Source: Leptospira dzoumogneensis
Lineage (GTDB): Bacteria; Spirochaetota; Leptospiria; Leptospirales; Leptospiraceae
Assembly (NCBI RefSeq): GCF_004770895.1
Contig: NZ_RQHS01000005.1
Coordinates: 372,001 to 436,000 of the forward strand
Length of the DNA stretch: 64,000 nt
Reading direction: 5' to 3'
In this document: positions 1 to 8,424 of the stretch, piece after piece
Layout of the letters: every line of letters starts with the position of its first letter
Position numbering within the stretch: the stretch's first letter is position 1
The notes under the pieces: model-generated
Told to the model about the DNA's origin: nothing
Database searches by the model: none
Seen by the model: the letters and a program-made list of their open reading frames with translations, nothing else
Program-made: the position numbers and the translations under genes

Positions 1-985
1 TCGGTTTTTCTAAAGTGCGTAAAAGTATAAGCAAAAATTTTGCGGAAAGAAAACGGAAGGGTACCGGAAGTTTATTCCAAGCAGTTTTGAATAAGTTCCT
101 CAGTTCTCCATAAGGGAAAATCCCCCTTCTTTTTAAAAATCCTCTCGCTTGAACGGGCCAGGTTGGAGGAAAAAATATTAAAGTGGAGAAGATCATGATC
201 CAAGGAAACATTCCTATCGGAAAAAGTCTCCAAGTCAAAATATGAAAGACCAAAACAAAACTATATGCCCAAGGTCTCAGATTTTTTTTCAGAAGACAAA
301 ATGGAACGAATAGGTCGAAAAGTAATCCCGCATAACTGAAAACATAACCTGCGATCGGATAAGAAAAAAATCCACCGATCACCGGAAAATCAGTATTTCG
401 TACTAACCAAATCCTGAGAGGTTGAGCGGAAAATAACCAGTCCGGAACTAATTTTGCTAAACCTCCGAAAAAATATACGCAACCGATTTGAAATCTTAGG
501 ATCCATAAGGACCAATTCGGGATTTTAGGAATGCTCCATCTTCCGTTTCGATAAGCTTCCAAAAAGTGAGATAAAGAAAAACAACGATCTGCAGGGATCC
601 AAAACAAAAGAAAGAGTAATAGGAAAATTAAATAATAGTGATTCAGGTAAGTGGAAACATCTAAAAGATTAAAATAAGTAAACCCCACCCAATAGATAAA
701 AATTGAGGTTCTATAGAGGACCCCTAAGGAGACAAAGATCGCTGCAATACATAATATTATAAAAACAGAATATAATAAAGGTCCTGGAATGACTCCTACC
801 CAGAAAAATCCAAAATGTTTAAAATGAAAACCAGGTTCTAAAAAATATTTTTGCACCCAACCATACTGAAGATAACGAGCTGAGATAAAAAATAAAAGAA
901 TACCGAACCCGAATCTGAAAAATCCTAAGGACCAAGCGGGAGATTGTTCGGATAGTTCGGACTTATACCGATTCCAAAGAGACAA
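1..985 (-). CDS. Vitamin-K-dependent gamma-carboxylase-like (HTTM) membrane protein, 3' end outside window
   Basis: I translated this frame by hand; it is open from a TTG at 985 to the window edge (328 codons), so the C-terminus is missing. The protein is very hydrophobic with about eight membrane segments. It matches the HTTM core of vitamin-K-dependent carboxylases: LNHYYL (His about residue 116), then YFFGGLAKLVPDW (Lys about 178), then FPIGMFPW and a PPTWP segment. By manual alignment these correspond to the human GGCX NNH (His160) and VKKLDADW (Lys218) motifs. VKD carboxylase homologues are known in Leptospira; their substrate is unclear. TTG is the only usable start after an in-frame TAG, and it has AAGGA 7 nt upstream, inside the end of dprA. 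It begins one base after the dprA stop, so it is probably translationally coupled to it. Confidence 0.8.
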   Translation of the reverse strand, partial: MSLWNRYKSELSEQSPAWSLGFFRFGFGILLFFISARYLQYGWVQKYFLEPGFHFKHFGFFWVGVIPGPLLYSVFIILCIAAIFVSLGVLYRTSIFIYWVGFTYFNLLDVSTYLNHYYLIFLLLFLLFWIPADRCFSLSHFLEAYRNGRWSIPKIPNWSLWILRFQIGCVYFFGGLAKLVPDWLFSAQPLRIWLVRNTDFPVIGGFFSYPIAGYVFSYAGLLFDLFVPFCLLKKNLRPWAYSFVLVFHILTWRLFPIGMFPWIMIFSTLIFFPPTWPVQARGFLKRRGIFPYGELRNLFKTAWNKLPVPFRFLSAKFLLILLRTLEKP

Positions 986-986
986 G

Positions 987-1961
987 TTAGATTCCTTTTT
1001 CTATTTGTTGAACGGATCGAATGAAACCGTTTCCTAGATCGATCCAATTACCATTCAATTTGTTTTTTCCCAATCGAGCAAGCATTCCGGGAACTTCTTC
1101 GAAGTTAGAAGGGAGAATTTCTTCCAAATGAAAAATTCTCTCTCCATACTTTTGACAATTATCAAATGAGACAGGATTTGCCCCTTCAGAGAGTAATTTT
1201 TTTCCACCTTGGTTTTGGGTCTGTAATGGATGATCAAAAACAAAAATATCTCTGTCTTGGGAAATTGCATTTGATGCTGAAGATAATGCTCCACTTTTAG
1301 AAGGTGCTTCCATTACTAAAAGAGAAGGTGAGATCCCTGTGATAATCCTGTTTCTTTTTGGAAATGCATATTTTCTGACTTCAAAACCAGGAGGACATTC
1401 AGTGATCACTATACCGTTGACGGAAGATTTCATTCTTTTGTACAAATTCCTGTTTTCGTAAGGATATTCTTTTTCAGGACCGGTTCCCATGACTCCAATT
1501 ACCGGGATCTCTTGGTCCAAAGCTTGCAGCATCGCCGCCTTATCCACTCCTAATGCTAAACCGGAAACAATACCGTCTAATCCGAGAGAGCTTAGGAAAT
1601 CCGGAATTAGTTTAGAATAATATAATGTGATTGGGGAAACTTTTCTGGTTCCGACTACAGCTAGATAAGAAAGTTTTAGAAGAGAAACATTGCCGAAGCA
1701 GAATAAATTCGGGGGAGGATCATAAATTTCTTTGAGGAGAGAAGGATATTCCGGATCAAAATAAGAAACGATCTCCGCTCCAAGCTTTTTTAAAGAAGAA
1801 GAATAATATTTAGAATCGAATTCCGCCTTCTCTTTTAGATCCTTTGGAAGTATTTTTTGCAGTTTTTCCAGAACCTCCGATTTAGAGAGGCTCTGGGGTA
1901 AAAATCCGGATCTGGTTAGGATTTTATATAAGCTTGGAGAAGAAAGGGAAAGAAAATCCAT
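987..1961 (-). CDS. dprA: DNA-processing protein DprA (Smf)
   Basis: This 324-residue protein is a DprA/Smf family member. In naturally competent bacteria DprA binds incoming single-stranded DNA and loads RecA in the cytoplasm; many non-competent bacteria keep it too. The Rossmann-like core is clear: VVGTRKVS near residue 102, SGLALGVD near 132, a FPKRNRIITGIS block near 202 and EAPSKSGALSSA near 218. The C-terminal winged-helix seen in some DprA proteins looks short or absent. It lies between a TPR lipoprotein gene (13-nt gap) and the carboxylase-like gene (1-nt gap), all on the minus strand. A GGGGA lies 6 nt before the ATG. Confidence 0.93.
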   Translation of the reverse strand: MDFLSLSSPSLYKILTRSGFLPQSLSKSEVLEKLQKILPKDLKEKAEFDSKYYSSSLKKLGAEIVSYFDPEYPSLLKEIYDPPPNLFCFGNVSLLKLSYLAVVGTRKVSPITLYYSKLIPDFLSSLGLDGIVSGLALGVDKAAMLQALDQEIPVIGVMGTGPEKEYPYENRNLYKRMKSSVNGIVITECPPGFEVRKYAFPKRNRIITGISPSLLVMEAPSKSGALSSASNAISQDRDIFVFDHPLQTQNQGGKKLLSEGANPVSFDNCQKYGERIFHLEEILPSNFEEVPGMLARLGKNKLNGNWIDLGNGFIRSVQQIEKGI

Positions 1962-1974
1962 ATAGGATCCCCGA

Positions 1975-2829
1975 TTAATTCTCGGAAGATTCCATTTTAT
2001 TCAGATTATTAATTACGTTTTTATAAGATTCGTTCTCTTTCAGATCTTCTTTTATGAATCCGTCTTTTTTCAGACCTTCTATCGTATTTTTTAAATGTAA
2101 ATAGATATCTTTTGCTTCTTGCGCCTTTCCGGATCTATACAGAAAATTCCCTTTTGCAAATAACACAGGAACATTGCGAGGTTCTTTTTTTAGGATAGAA
2201 TCCAGAAGGGTGAATGCCTTTTCCTGGTCTTGGAAACCCGCATTGATCCCTTCCCAAGAAGAATCCGCCATGGAAGAATCAAAATAGATCAAAGCCAATT
2301 GGTATGGAAATCTAGAATCTCTCGTGTCCTGTCTGGAAAGTGACTGGAATATCTCGATCGCGATCTGTCTTCGTTTAGGTTCCCAGCCCCTGTCCTTGGA
2401 AGCGTTTGCATAAGACAATGCAGTTTCAAATAGAAGCTGCTGGTCCACAGGCATTAGAAGTTGTGCCTTATCAAAGTATGGTAGAGAAGATTCAAAAAAA
2501 TGAACATCGGCGCCGATCACTTCCGTTTTTCCGGAACCTTCTTCCTGGATTGCTTTATTATAATATTTGGATGCTAGATCGTAATCACCGATCTTCATAT
2601 ATCCTTGAGCGATCTTCCAGCTAAGAGCACCTGCAGATCTTGTCTTGGAAGCCATTTCTCGGATCTTCTTCTCTAATTCAATGATCTCGGATTCATCCAT
2701 ATTCAAACGGCGTTTCCAAGCTTCCAGATCCTCGACTGTAGGAGGTTTTGTATTCTTTCCTGAAAATTTACTTAGGTTCTTACAATCGGAAATCAGAAAT
2801 ACAAAAAGAAGAAGGAGTATAATCCTCAT
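1975..2829 (-). CDS. TPR-repeat lipoprotein
   Basis: An exported lipoprotein of 284 residues. The signal peptide MRIILLLLFVFLISDC ends in a spirochaetal lipobox (Cys16). The mature part is helical, with at least three TPR-like units (for example AQGYMKIGDYDLASKYYNKA and ALSYANASKDRGW), and ends in a charged Asn-rich tail. TPR lipoproteins usually scaffold periplasmic complexes; no partner can be named here. I chose the ATG at 2829 rather than an upstream in-frame start at 2895 because it has GAGGTGG 7 nt upstream and begins exactly at the signal peptide. It is followed by dprA on the same strand. Confidence 0.78.
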   Translation of the reverse strand: MRIILLLLFVFLISDCKNLSKFSGKNTKPPTVEDLEAWKRRLNMDESEIIELEKKIREMASKTRSAGALSWKIAQGYMKIGDYDLASKYYNKAIQEEGSGKTEVIGADVHFFESSLPYFDKAQLLMPVDQQLLFETALSYANASKDRGWEPKRRQIAIEIFQSLSRQDTRDSRFPYQLALIYFDSSMADSSWEGINAGFQDQEKAFTLLDSILKKEPRNVPVLFAKGNFLYRSGKAQEAKDIYLHLKNTIEGLKKDGFIKEDLKENESYKNVINNLNKMESSEN

Positions 2830-2949
2830 TTGATTCCACCTCGGGAAGAAATCGTATATGAAATACCATGTCCGAGAACTATACGAATGGTCCACGGAAA
2901 ATCCTGAAAATAGTATTTTTTTGAAAAGAAAAAAGGAAAATTAAGAGGG

Positions 2950-2980
2950 AAGGGAGAAGGTATAGATCCTTCTCCCTTTT
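2950..2980 (-). terminator. Hairpin downstream of the DoxX-like gene
   Basis: A perfect 11-bp inverted repeat (AAGGGAGAAGG at 2950-2960 and its complement at 2968-2978) with a 7-nt loop lies directly after the stop codon of the DoxX-like gene at 2985. On the minus strand it is followed by CCCTCTTAATTTTCC, so the U-tract is imperfect. It probably ends that transcript before the TPR lipoprotein gene. Confidence 0.55.
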
Positions 2981-2984
2981 GAAA

Positions 2985-3332
2985 TTAAGCGTTGTCTCTG
3001 GAAATTCCAGCGATTACTAAAGCTCCACCTAAAAGACCCAGATCTTTCAAGGTATTGATAGTGGAGGACATATCTCCTTTGATTGCTCCCGGTAAGTGTA
3101 GAAGAACAATGTAAATTCCTAAAAGTACGGCTAATAGGATCATCGCGAGTTTGGTTTTTTTATTTATAAAAATGCTGACCGAAGCTGCGATCATTGCTGC
3201 TCCTGTTACATAGATCCAAATAACTCCGCCCGGAACAGGGACCATTCCGCCCATTTGGCTTCCGGCTATGAAGTGATTGATCCCAAAAAGTAGGAACGGG
3301 ACAGCATATACATATTTCCCGATTGTTTGCAT
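2985..3332 (-). CDS. DoxX-like small membrane protein
   Basis: A 115-residue integral membrane protein with four predicted hydrophobic helices and the N-terminal motif YAVPFLLFGINHF, typical of small DoxX-family proteins. The family is diverse (electron transfer, redox stress, sulfur metabolism) and no specific activity can be assigned. The ATG at 3332 is preferred over an in-frame start at 3374 because GAGGAG lies 9 nt before it. It is a single gene, diverging from the acetyltransferase at 3427, with a strong hairpin after its stop. Confidence 0.7.
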   Translation of the reverse strand: MQTIGKYVYAVPFLLFGINHFIAGSQMGGMVPVPGGVIWIYVTGAAMIAASVSIFINKKTKLAMILLAVLLGIYIVLLHLPGAIKGDMSSTINTLKDLGLLGGALVIAGISRDNA

Positions 3333-3426
3333 AAAAATTTTCTCCTCGAGTTTGATCGAAAATTGCTTTCGCAAAGCGACCGCTAATTAGTATGGAAGAT
3401 CCCGCCTCACGCAAGGAGAAAATGGA

Positions 3427-3858
3427 TTGGGTCTAAGAAAAAAAAATGATCTTCCCCAAGGTTGGAGAATGGTCCGGTCTGAAGATTTACAAATTCTGAT
3501 CCAAATGGAAAAAACGGTTTTTGGAAATTCTTCCTGGTCCAATTATTCCGTCCAAAGTCATATCGAAAATCATCCTGCTTGGATCAAAGAAGATACAGGC
3601 TTCATATTTTATATGGATCTAATTGATTTTTCGGAATTATTACGAATAGGAATACTTCCCGAAAAACGTAAAAAAGGAGAAGCCGAGTCCGTTTTAAAAA
3701 CTTTATGTGATCTTTTTCCAAAAGTTATTTTAGAAGCTTCTAATTTGAATACTTCCGCTATTTCTTTATATACTAAATTAGGTTTTATGGAATCAGGAAG
3801 AAGGAAATCTTATTATGGTCCGGGAGAAGACGCAATCTTAATGGAGAAGTTCCGCTAA
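3427..3858 (+). CDS. GNAT-family N-acetyltransferase, RimI-like
   Basis: A 143-residue GNAT protein. The C-terminal half has the RimI signature: an acetyl-CoA binding region around IGILPEKRKKGEAES, then LEASNLNTSAISLYTKLGF and a final RRKSYYGPGEDAILM, as in enzymes that acetylate the N-terminal alanine of ribosomal protein S18. The N-terminal half is less conserved and one loop (DFSELLRIG) is short, so the substrate is uncertain. TTG at 3427 is the likely start: AGGAGAA lies 6 nt upstream, while the ATG at 3422 gives only four codons. Its 3' end overlaps the convergent gene at 3855 by 4 nt. Confidence 0.72.
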   Translation: MGLRKKNDLPQGWRMVRSEDLQILIQMEKTVFGNSSWSNYSVQSHIENHPAWIKEDTGFIFYMDLIDFSELLRIGILPEKRKKGEAESVLKTLCDLFPKVILEASNLNTSAISLYTKLGFMESGRRKSYYGPGEDAILMEKFR

Positions 3859-4346
3859 AATGGAAAAGACTTTTTGATCACTCTGATCTGCACTAATTGT
3901 TGATTCGAAAATAAAAAGTATAATCTCACTCTGACCGGAAAAGGTTTTTTCCCAAATCTGAATTCTTTCAAATTCACATACATTCCCAAATTAACTTCAG
4001 TATAACTATTCTCAGTCGGGATCCAATGGAATGCGTTGGATTGGACTGTTCCTTTTTTGGTGAATACCATGATATCTGAAACATATTCCGGATCATCCGG
4101 AAATTGTCCCTGATGAAAACCGACCAGATCAAGATTTTTTCTTTTGATATAATCCATTACTCTTCTTTTAGAACTTCCGAGCGGTAATTCTTCCATTACT
4201 TCTCTTCTCAATAGATAAGAAGAAGTTTCTAAATACGGATCTTTTAGAATATATAAGAATATCGTAATGAATACGAATAAAACTGCGGTCCATTTGATCG
4301 CGATTTTATGAGAAGGTTTTAATTTTTCTGCAAAAGTACCACGCAA
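3855..4346 (-). CDS. Hypothetical single-pass membrane protein
   Basis: A protein of about 163 residues that I do not recognise. It has a short basic N-terminus, one membrane helix ([18 protein letters not shown]) and a soluble domain with beta-rich character carrying [17 protein letters not shown]. The start is unsure: no ATG lies before the helix, so I used TTG at 4346, which overlaps the end of ispF by 28 nt. A longer frame opens at 4418 but would bury 100 nt in ispF. It is third in the run nadA-ispF-this gene and is likely cotranscribed. Confidence 0.6.
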   Translation of the reverse strand: MRGTFAEKLKPSHKIAIKWTAVLFVFITIFLYILKDPYLETSSYLLRREVMEELPLGSSKRRVMDYIKRKNLDLVGFHQGQFPDDPEYVSDIMVFTKKGTVQSNAFHWIPTENSYTEVNLGMYVNLKEFRFGKKPFPVRVRLYFLFSNQQLVQIRVIKKSFPF

Positions 4347-4801
4347 CTTGCGCCCAATCCTTCGGTTCTGCCCAAGGCTCCCATTTTTTCGGTAGTAGTC
4401 GCTTTCACGGAAACACAATCCTCGGGAAGTCCTAATAGATTAGAAAGAGAAGATTGTATCTTGATCCTATGCGGGGCAATTTTAGGTCTTTCTCCGATCA
4501 GAGTACAGTCGATATTCACCAGACTGAAATTTTTCTCTTTAGCAAGATCTAAAGTTTTTTGCAAAATCAATTTGGAGTCCATATTTTTGAGAGAAGGATC
4601 TGTATCCGGAAAATATTGCCCTATATCTCCGAGGCCCATAGCTCCTAAGATCGCATCGGCTAACGCGTGTATTACGATATCCGCATCCGAATGACCGATG
4701 AGCGCGTATTCCGAATCGATTACAGCCCCGCCCAAAATTAACGGGCGGGTTTCGTTTGTTTCCAGTCTGTGGAAGTCTAGTCCTTGTCCTATTCTGAACA
4801 T
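4319..4801 (-). CDS. ispF: 2-C-methyl-D-erythritol 2,4-cyclodiphosphate synthase
   Basis: IspF (160 residues, normal length) closes CDP-ME 2-phosphate into MEcPP with release of CMP, in the cytoplasmic MEP route to isoprenoids. The metal ligands are all visible: Asp9 and His11 in LDFHR, and His45 after GHSDAD (residues 36-41). The [15 protein letters not shown] block binds the cytidine and carries the trimer contacts. It starts 5 nt after nadA stops, so both are probably in one transcript. The 3' end overlaps the next gene. Unlike many bacteria, ispD is not adjacent. Confidence 0.96.
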   Translation of the reverse strand: MFRIGQGLDFHRLETNETRPLILGGAVIDSEYALIGHSDADIVIHALADAILGAMGLGDIGQYFPDTDPSLKNMDSKLILQKTLDLAKEKNFSLVNIDCTLIGERPKIAPHRIKIQSSLSNLLGLPEDCVSVKATTTEKMGALGRTEGLGASCVVLLQKN

Positions 4802-4806
4802 TTAAG

Positions 4807-5778
4807 TTACTTGTAACTCACTTCCAGCATTTTTTGGACTGCCATTCTTCCTTTTTCCACGATCTCAGGATCTAACTTGATCTCGAATTGTTCGTATAGA
4901 AGTGCATCTTTAATTTTTTCTAATGTGATTCGTTTCATATGAGGGCAGGTCCTGCAGGAAGAAACAAATTGTCTATCAGGGAACTCGGATCTTAGATTAT
5001 CTCCCATAGAACATTCCGTAACTAAGAACACATCCTTAGCTCCCGAGTCACGGATATACTTGGACATCTGAGAGGTAGATCCTGCGAAGTCGGAAACTTC
5101 TACCACGTCCGTGTTACATTCAGGGTGAGAGATTACTGTGACCCCGGGCCATTGTCTTCTGACGGAAAGAATATCCTCCGCAGTGTACATCTCATGTACC
5201 ATACAACGTCCGGGAAAGGAGATGATCTTTTTATTGGTTTGTTTTTGCACATTCCCCGCAAGATATTCATCGGGAAGAAAAATAACGGTATCACTATCCA
5301 AGGAATTTACGATCTGGACAGCGTTTGCAGAAGTGCAGCAAATATCGGTCTCAGCTTTGACTTCTGCAGTGCAATTGACATAGGTCACTACTGGAACTCC
5401 AGGATATTGGCTTTTTAGTTTTTTAACATCTTCTCTCGTAATACTTTCCGCGAGAGAACAACCTGCTTTTAGATCAGCGATGAGCACCTTCTTCTCCGGA
5501 GACATAAGCTTCGCAGTCTCCGCCATAAAATGGACCCCGTTAAAAAGAATAATGTCTGCATCCGTTTCTGCAGCAGCCTTACTCAAATAAAGTGAATCCC
5601 CAAGTATGTCCGAAACTCCGTGAAAAACGTCCGGAGTCATATAATTATGTCCTAAAAGTACTGCGTTTTTTTCTTTTTTGAGACGGTTGATCTCCTGGAT
5701 GAGAGGAAGTTTTTCCTCTATCTCATGTTCCATGTAAGTGGATTCCAGGGATTTTCGAATATCCTCTATGGTTTTCAT
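4807..5778 (-). CDS. nadA: Quinolinate synthase
   Basis: NadA (323 residues) condenses iminoaspartate with dihydroxyacetone phosphate to quinolinate for NAD synthesis. It shows the triplicated NadA fold with [11 protein letters not shown] near the N-terminus, the [11 protein letters not shown] substrate loop, and the [4Fe-4S] cysteines: Cys107 (AGCSLAE), Cys192 (GRCMVHE) and the Cys275/Cys278 pair before PHM. nadB and nadC are not in the window. GGGGGG stands 4 nt before the ATG. It heads the cluster nadA-ispF-membrane protein and diverges from lipL41. Confidence 0.96.
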   Translation of the reverse strand: MKTIEDIRKSLESTYMEHEIEEKLPLIQEINRLKKEKNAVLLGHNYMTPDVFHGVSDILGDSLYLSKAAAETDADIILFNGVHFMAETAKLMSPEKKVLIADLKAGCSLAESITREDVKKLKSQYPGVPVVTYVNCTAEVKAETDICCTSANAVQIVNSLDSDTVIFLPDEYLAGNVQKQTNKKIISFPGRCMVHEMYTAEDILSVRRQWPGVTVISHPECNTDVVEVSDFAGSTSQMSKYIRDSGAKDVFLVTECSMGDNLRSEFPDRQFVSSCRTCPHMKRITLEKIKDALLYEQFEIKLDPEIVEKGRMAVQKMLEVSYK

Positions 5779-5938
5779 TAGGCCCCCCGGCCAGTTTAGG
5801 CGGTTCTATCTCTTTTTTAATTTCGACTCCTAGATCTCGGAGTCCGGCAACCTAAATGTAAAATTGCGAGAAGAACTAGGTTTTGCAAGTGTTTATAATC
5901 CGTTTTTTTCCGGCTAACCGACGGGTTCTTAAAATAAA

Positions 5939-5968
5939 TTGACAGAAAAAGAAATACCGCGACAAATA
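5939..5968 (+). promoter_or_regulatory. Candidate promoter of lipL41
   Basis: A perfect TTGACA (5939-5944) lies 70 nt before the lipL41 start. At 17-nt spacing the -10 would be ACAAAT, which is weak, so only the -35 is convincing. The leader then carries AAAGGA about 13 nt before the ATG. Confidence 0.35.
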
Positions 5969-6014
5969 CGAAGTTATTCCTAAAAATCATCCATAAAGGA
6001 TTGGTATTAACCCA

Positions 6015-7062
<1,048 letters not shown>

Positions 7063-7079
<17 letters not shown>

Positions 7080-7434
7080 GAAAGTAAAACTTTCTTTCGG
7101 TTTCGAGAAAAGCGGGCGGATAACGTCCGCTTTTCTTTTATGTGGTGCATTCTTCTTGTCGGATTGCAGCAGAACGAAACCGAATTTGGAAGAATGTTCT
7201 GATGCACAGATCCATATTTCCAAATTGATTGCAAACGACGAAACAATGGAAAAAGGTGTGCAGGCGTTGATGTTAAGATCGGTGCTAAAGCCTGAAACCA
7301 GCGAAGCGATCATCAAAAGTTGTGTGGAGAATAAAAGTTTACTCCAAGTACAATGCGAACTTTCCAAGGAGAAGTTTTCCGATCTTCAGGAATGTAAAAA
7401 ACACGCTCCTAAAAGAGCTGAGACCGAAGGTTGA
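7063..7434 (+). CDS. lep: Lep, LipL41 expression partner (small lipoprotein)
   Basis: A 123-residue small lipoprotein in the place and size of Lep, which is cotranscribed with lipL41 and acts as its chaperone. The signal peptide is unusually long (Cys35 in FFLSDC) because its basic n-region continues through the end of lipL41. The mature part has five further cysteines, and is otherwise helical ([14 protein letters not shown]). The ATG at 7063 overlaps lipL41 by 17 nt and lacks a clear Shine-Dalgarno, which suggests translational coupling. A terminator-like hairpin overlaps codons 16-26. Confidence 0.85.
7108..7139 (+). terminator. Intrinsic terminator-like hairpin inside lep
   Basis: AAAAGCGGGCG (7108-7118), loop GATAA, then CGTCCGCTTTT (7124-7134), followed by CTTTT. 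The stem has 11 pairs including one G-U, a short loop and a U-rich tail, so it has all parts of a factor-independent terminator. It lies 29 nt past the lipL41 stop yet within the lep signal-peptide codons, so it would attenuate lep transcription relative to lipL41. Confidence 0.65.
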
Positions 7435-7509
7435 TCGTGCATGGATCTTTAAATTTCAGATATATTCGTTATTCATAATGTATTATGAACTAATTATGAT
7501 CGGGGGCGA

Positions 7510-7875
7510 ATGAAGTTTTTCCATATTTTGATCAAAGCTGTTCCGATCATATTTTGTTTCAATTGTTCTTTGGATCAGTTCGTTTACCACGATGAGAAGA
7601 TATTGGAACGAAATAATTTAGGCACAATTTCGTTTAAATTCGAGAATGATACATATATTCCGATCGGTTATATCGAACTTTCTCGCGTATGTTTTTCTCA
7701 AAGAAAATATTTCTTAGAATTTGGATCGAACGTTTGCGAAACCTTGTATTCGGACTCGGATGGAGATTTTGGATCCGATATGAAGTATTTCATTTATCTT
7801 TTTCTAAATAATAAAACGGATAGAAATAAATTAGTCAAAATTGAGATCCCAAATAGTGATAGAATCCATTTTTGA
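7510..7875 (+). CDS. Small lipoprotein, short member of the Rhs-island lipoprotein family
   Basis: A 121-residue lipoprotein with signal peptide ending at Cys19 (FCFNC); GGGGGCG precedes the ATG. I do not know its function. Its layout follows the first half of the lipoproteins at 18396-20905: a strand such as GTISFKFEND, then ELSRVCF, then a second cysteine about 15-18 residues later (NVCETLY), then an I.IP strand near the end. It lacks the second cysteine pair, so it may be a truncated relative. The last 82 nt overlap the convergent TPR gene, an unusually long overlap. Confidence 0.6.
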   Translation: MKFFHILIKAVPIIFCFNCSLDQFVYHDEKILERNNLGTISFKFENDTYIPIGYIELSRVCFSQRKYFLEFGSNVCETLYSDSDGDFGSDMKYFIYLFLNNKTDRNKLVKIEIPNSDRIHF

Positions 7876-8420
7876 AGAGTGTTGAAAAGTTCCACCTTTG
7901 TATCAGTGCCTACGGTTCTTTGTTCTAGTTCGGCTATCCTGGACCTGAGCCCGTCCTTAAGTTGATTTGTTAATTCTAATATTTCTGGATCAGCTAATAC
8001 GATTAATGTGTTTTTATTCTGAGGTTCCGAGAAGGATCGCCCGGTTTTATTTCTGAAGTCAGCTTTAGGTCGATCTACAAGCTTCTTTCCTTGAAGTTCC
8101 GCTATTCTATTTCGAATAGTTGGATGGCTTGCCCAGGTAGTTTGAGCTTTTGTAAAGTATTCAAATGCTGTCTTTAAATTTCCAGAATCGTAATTTTCTT
8201 CGCCTTGGATGATCCAAATCTCTGTTTGATAAAGATTCAGTGTAGGATTATCTGGCTCCGACTCTAATAGCGGTTTAAGGGCTTCTTGAGCTTCAACTAT
8301 TTTGCTTCGATTAATTAATTCACGGATCTGGGAATAATTTGTTTCAGCTGATTCTGAAAATATATTACTAGAAGATAAAGAAAGTAGGATGAAAAGGACT
8401 GTTCTATATGCTTTTCCCAT
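7794..8420 (-). CDS. TPR protein with C-terminal membrane anchor
   Basis: A 208-residue exported protein. An N-terminal signal peptide (LFILLSLSSSNIFSESAE) is followed by TPR-like helices (ALKPLLESEPDNPTLNLYQ, YDSGNLKTAFEYFTKAQTTW), a linker, a short coiled-coil (LKDGLRSRIAELEQ) and a C-terminal membrane helix (ILSLFGISILTNLFLSVLLF) with basic tail. This suggests a periplasmic scaffold held in the inner membrane. It is last in a tight minus-strand cluster (4-nt gap after the kelch gene). No enzymatic motif is seen. Confidence 0.65.
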   Translation of the reverse strand: MGKAYRTVLFILLSLSSSNIFSESAETNYSQIRELINRSKIVEAQEALKPLLESEPDNPTLNLYQTEIWIIQGEENYDSGNLKTAFEYFTKAQTTWASHPTIRNRIAELQGKKLVDRPKADFRNKTGRSFSEPQNKNTLIVLADPEILELTNQLKDGLRSRIAELEQRTVGTDTKVELFNTLQKWILSLFGISILTNLFLSVLLFRKR

Positions 8421-8424
8421 ACTT

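Noticed and set aside
4347..4418. Longer start of the membrane protein at 3855
   Set aside because: It would overlap ispF by 100 nt; the residues look like an out-of-frame reading of ispF.
7322..7513. 63-codon frame across the end of lep
   Set aside because: It reads the 3' part of lep out of frame, has no ribosome site or family signal, and merely runs into the gap.
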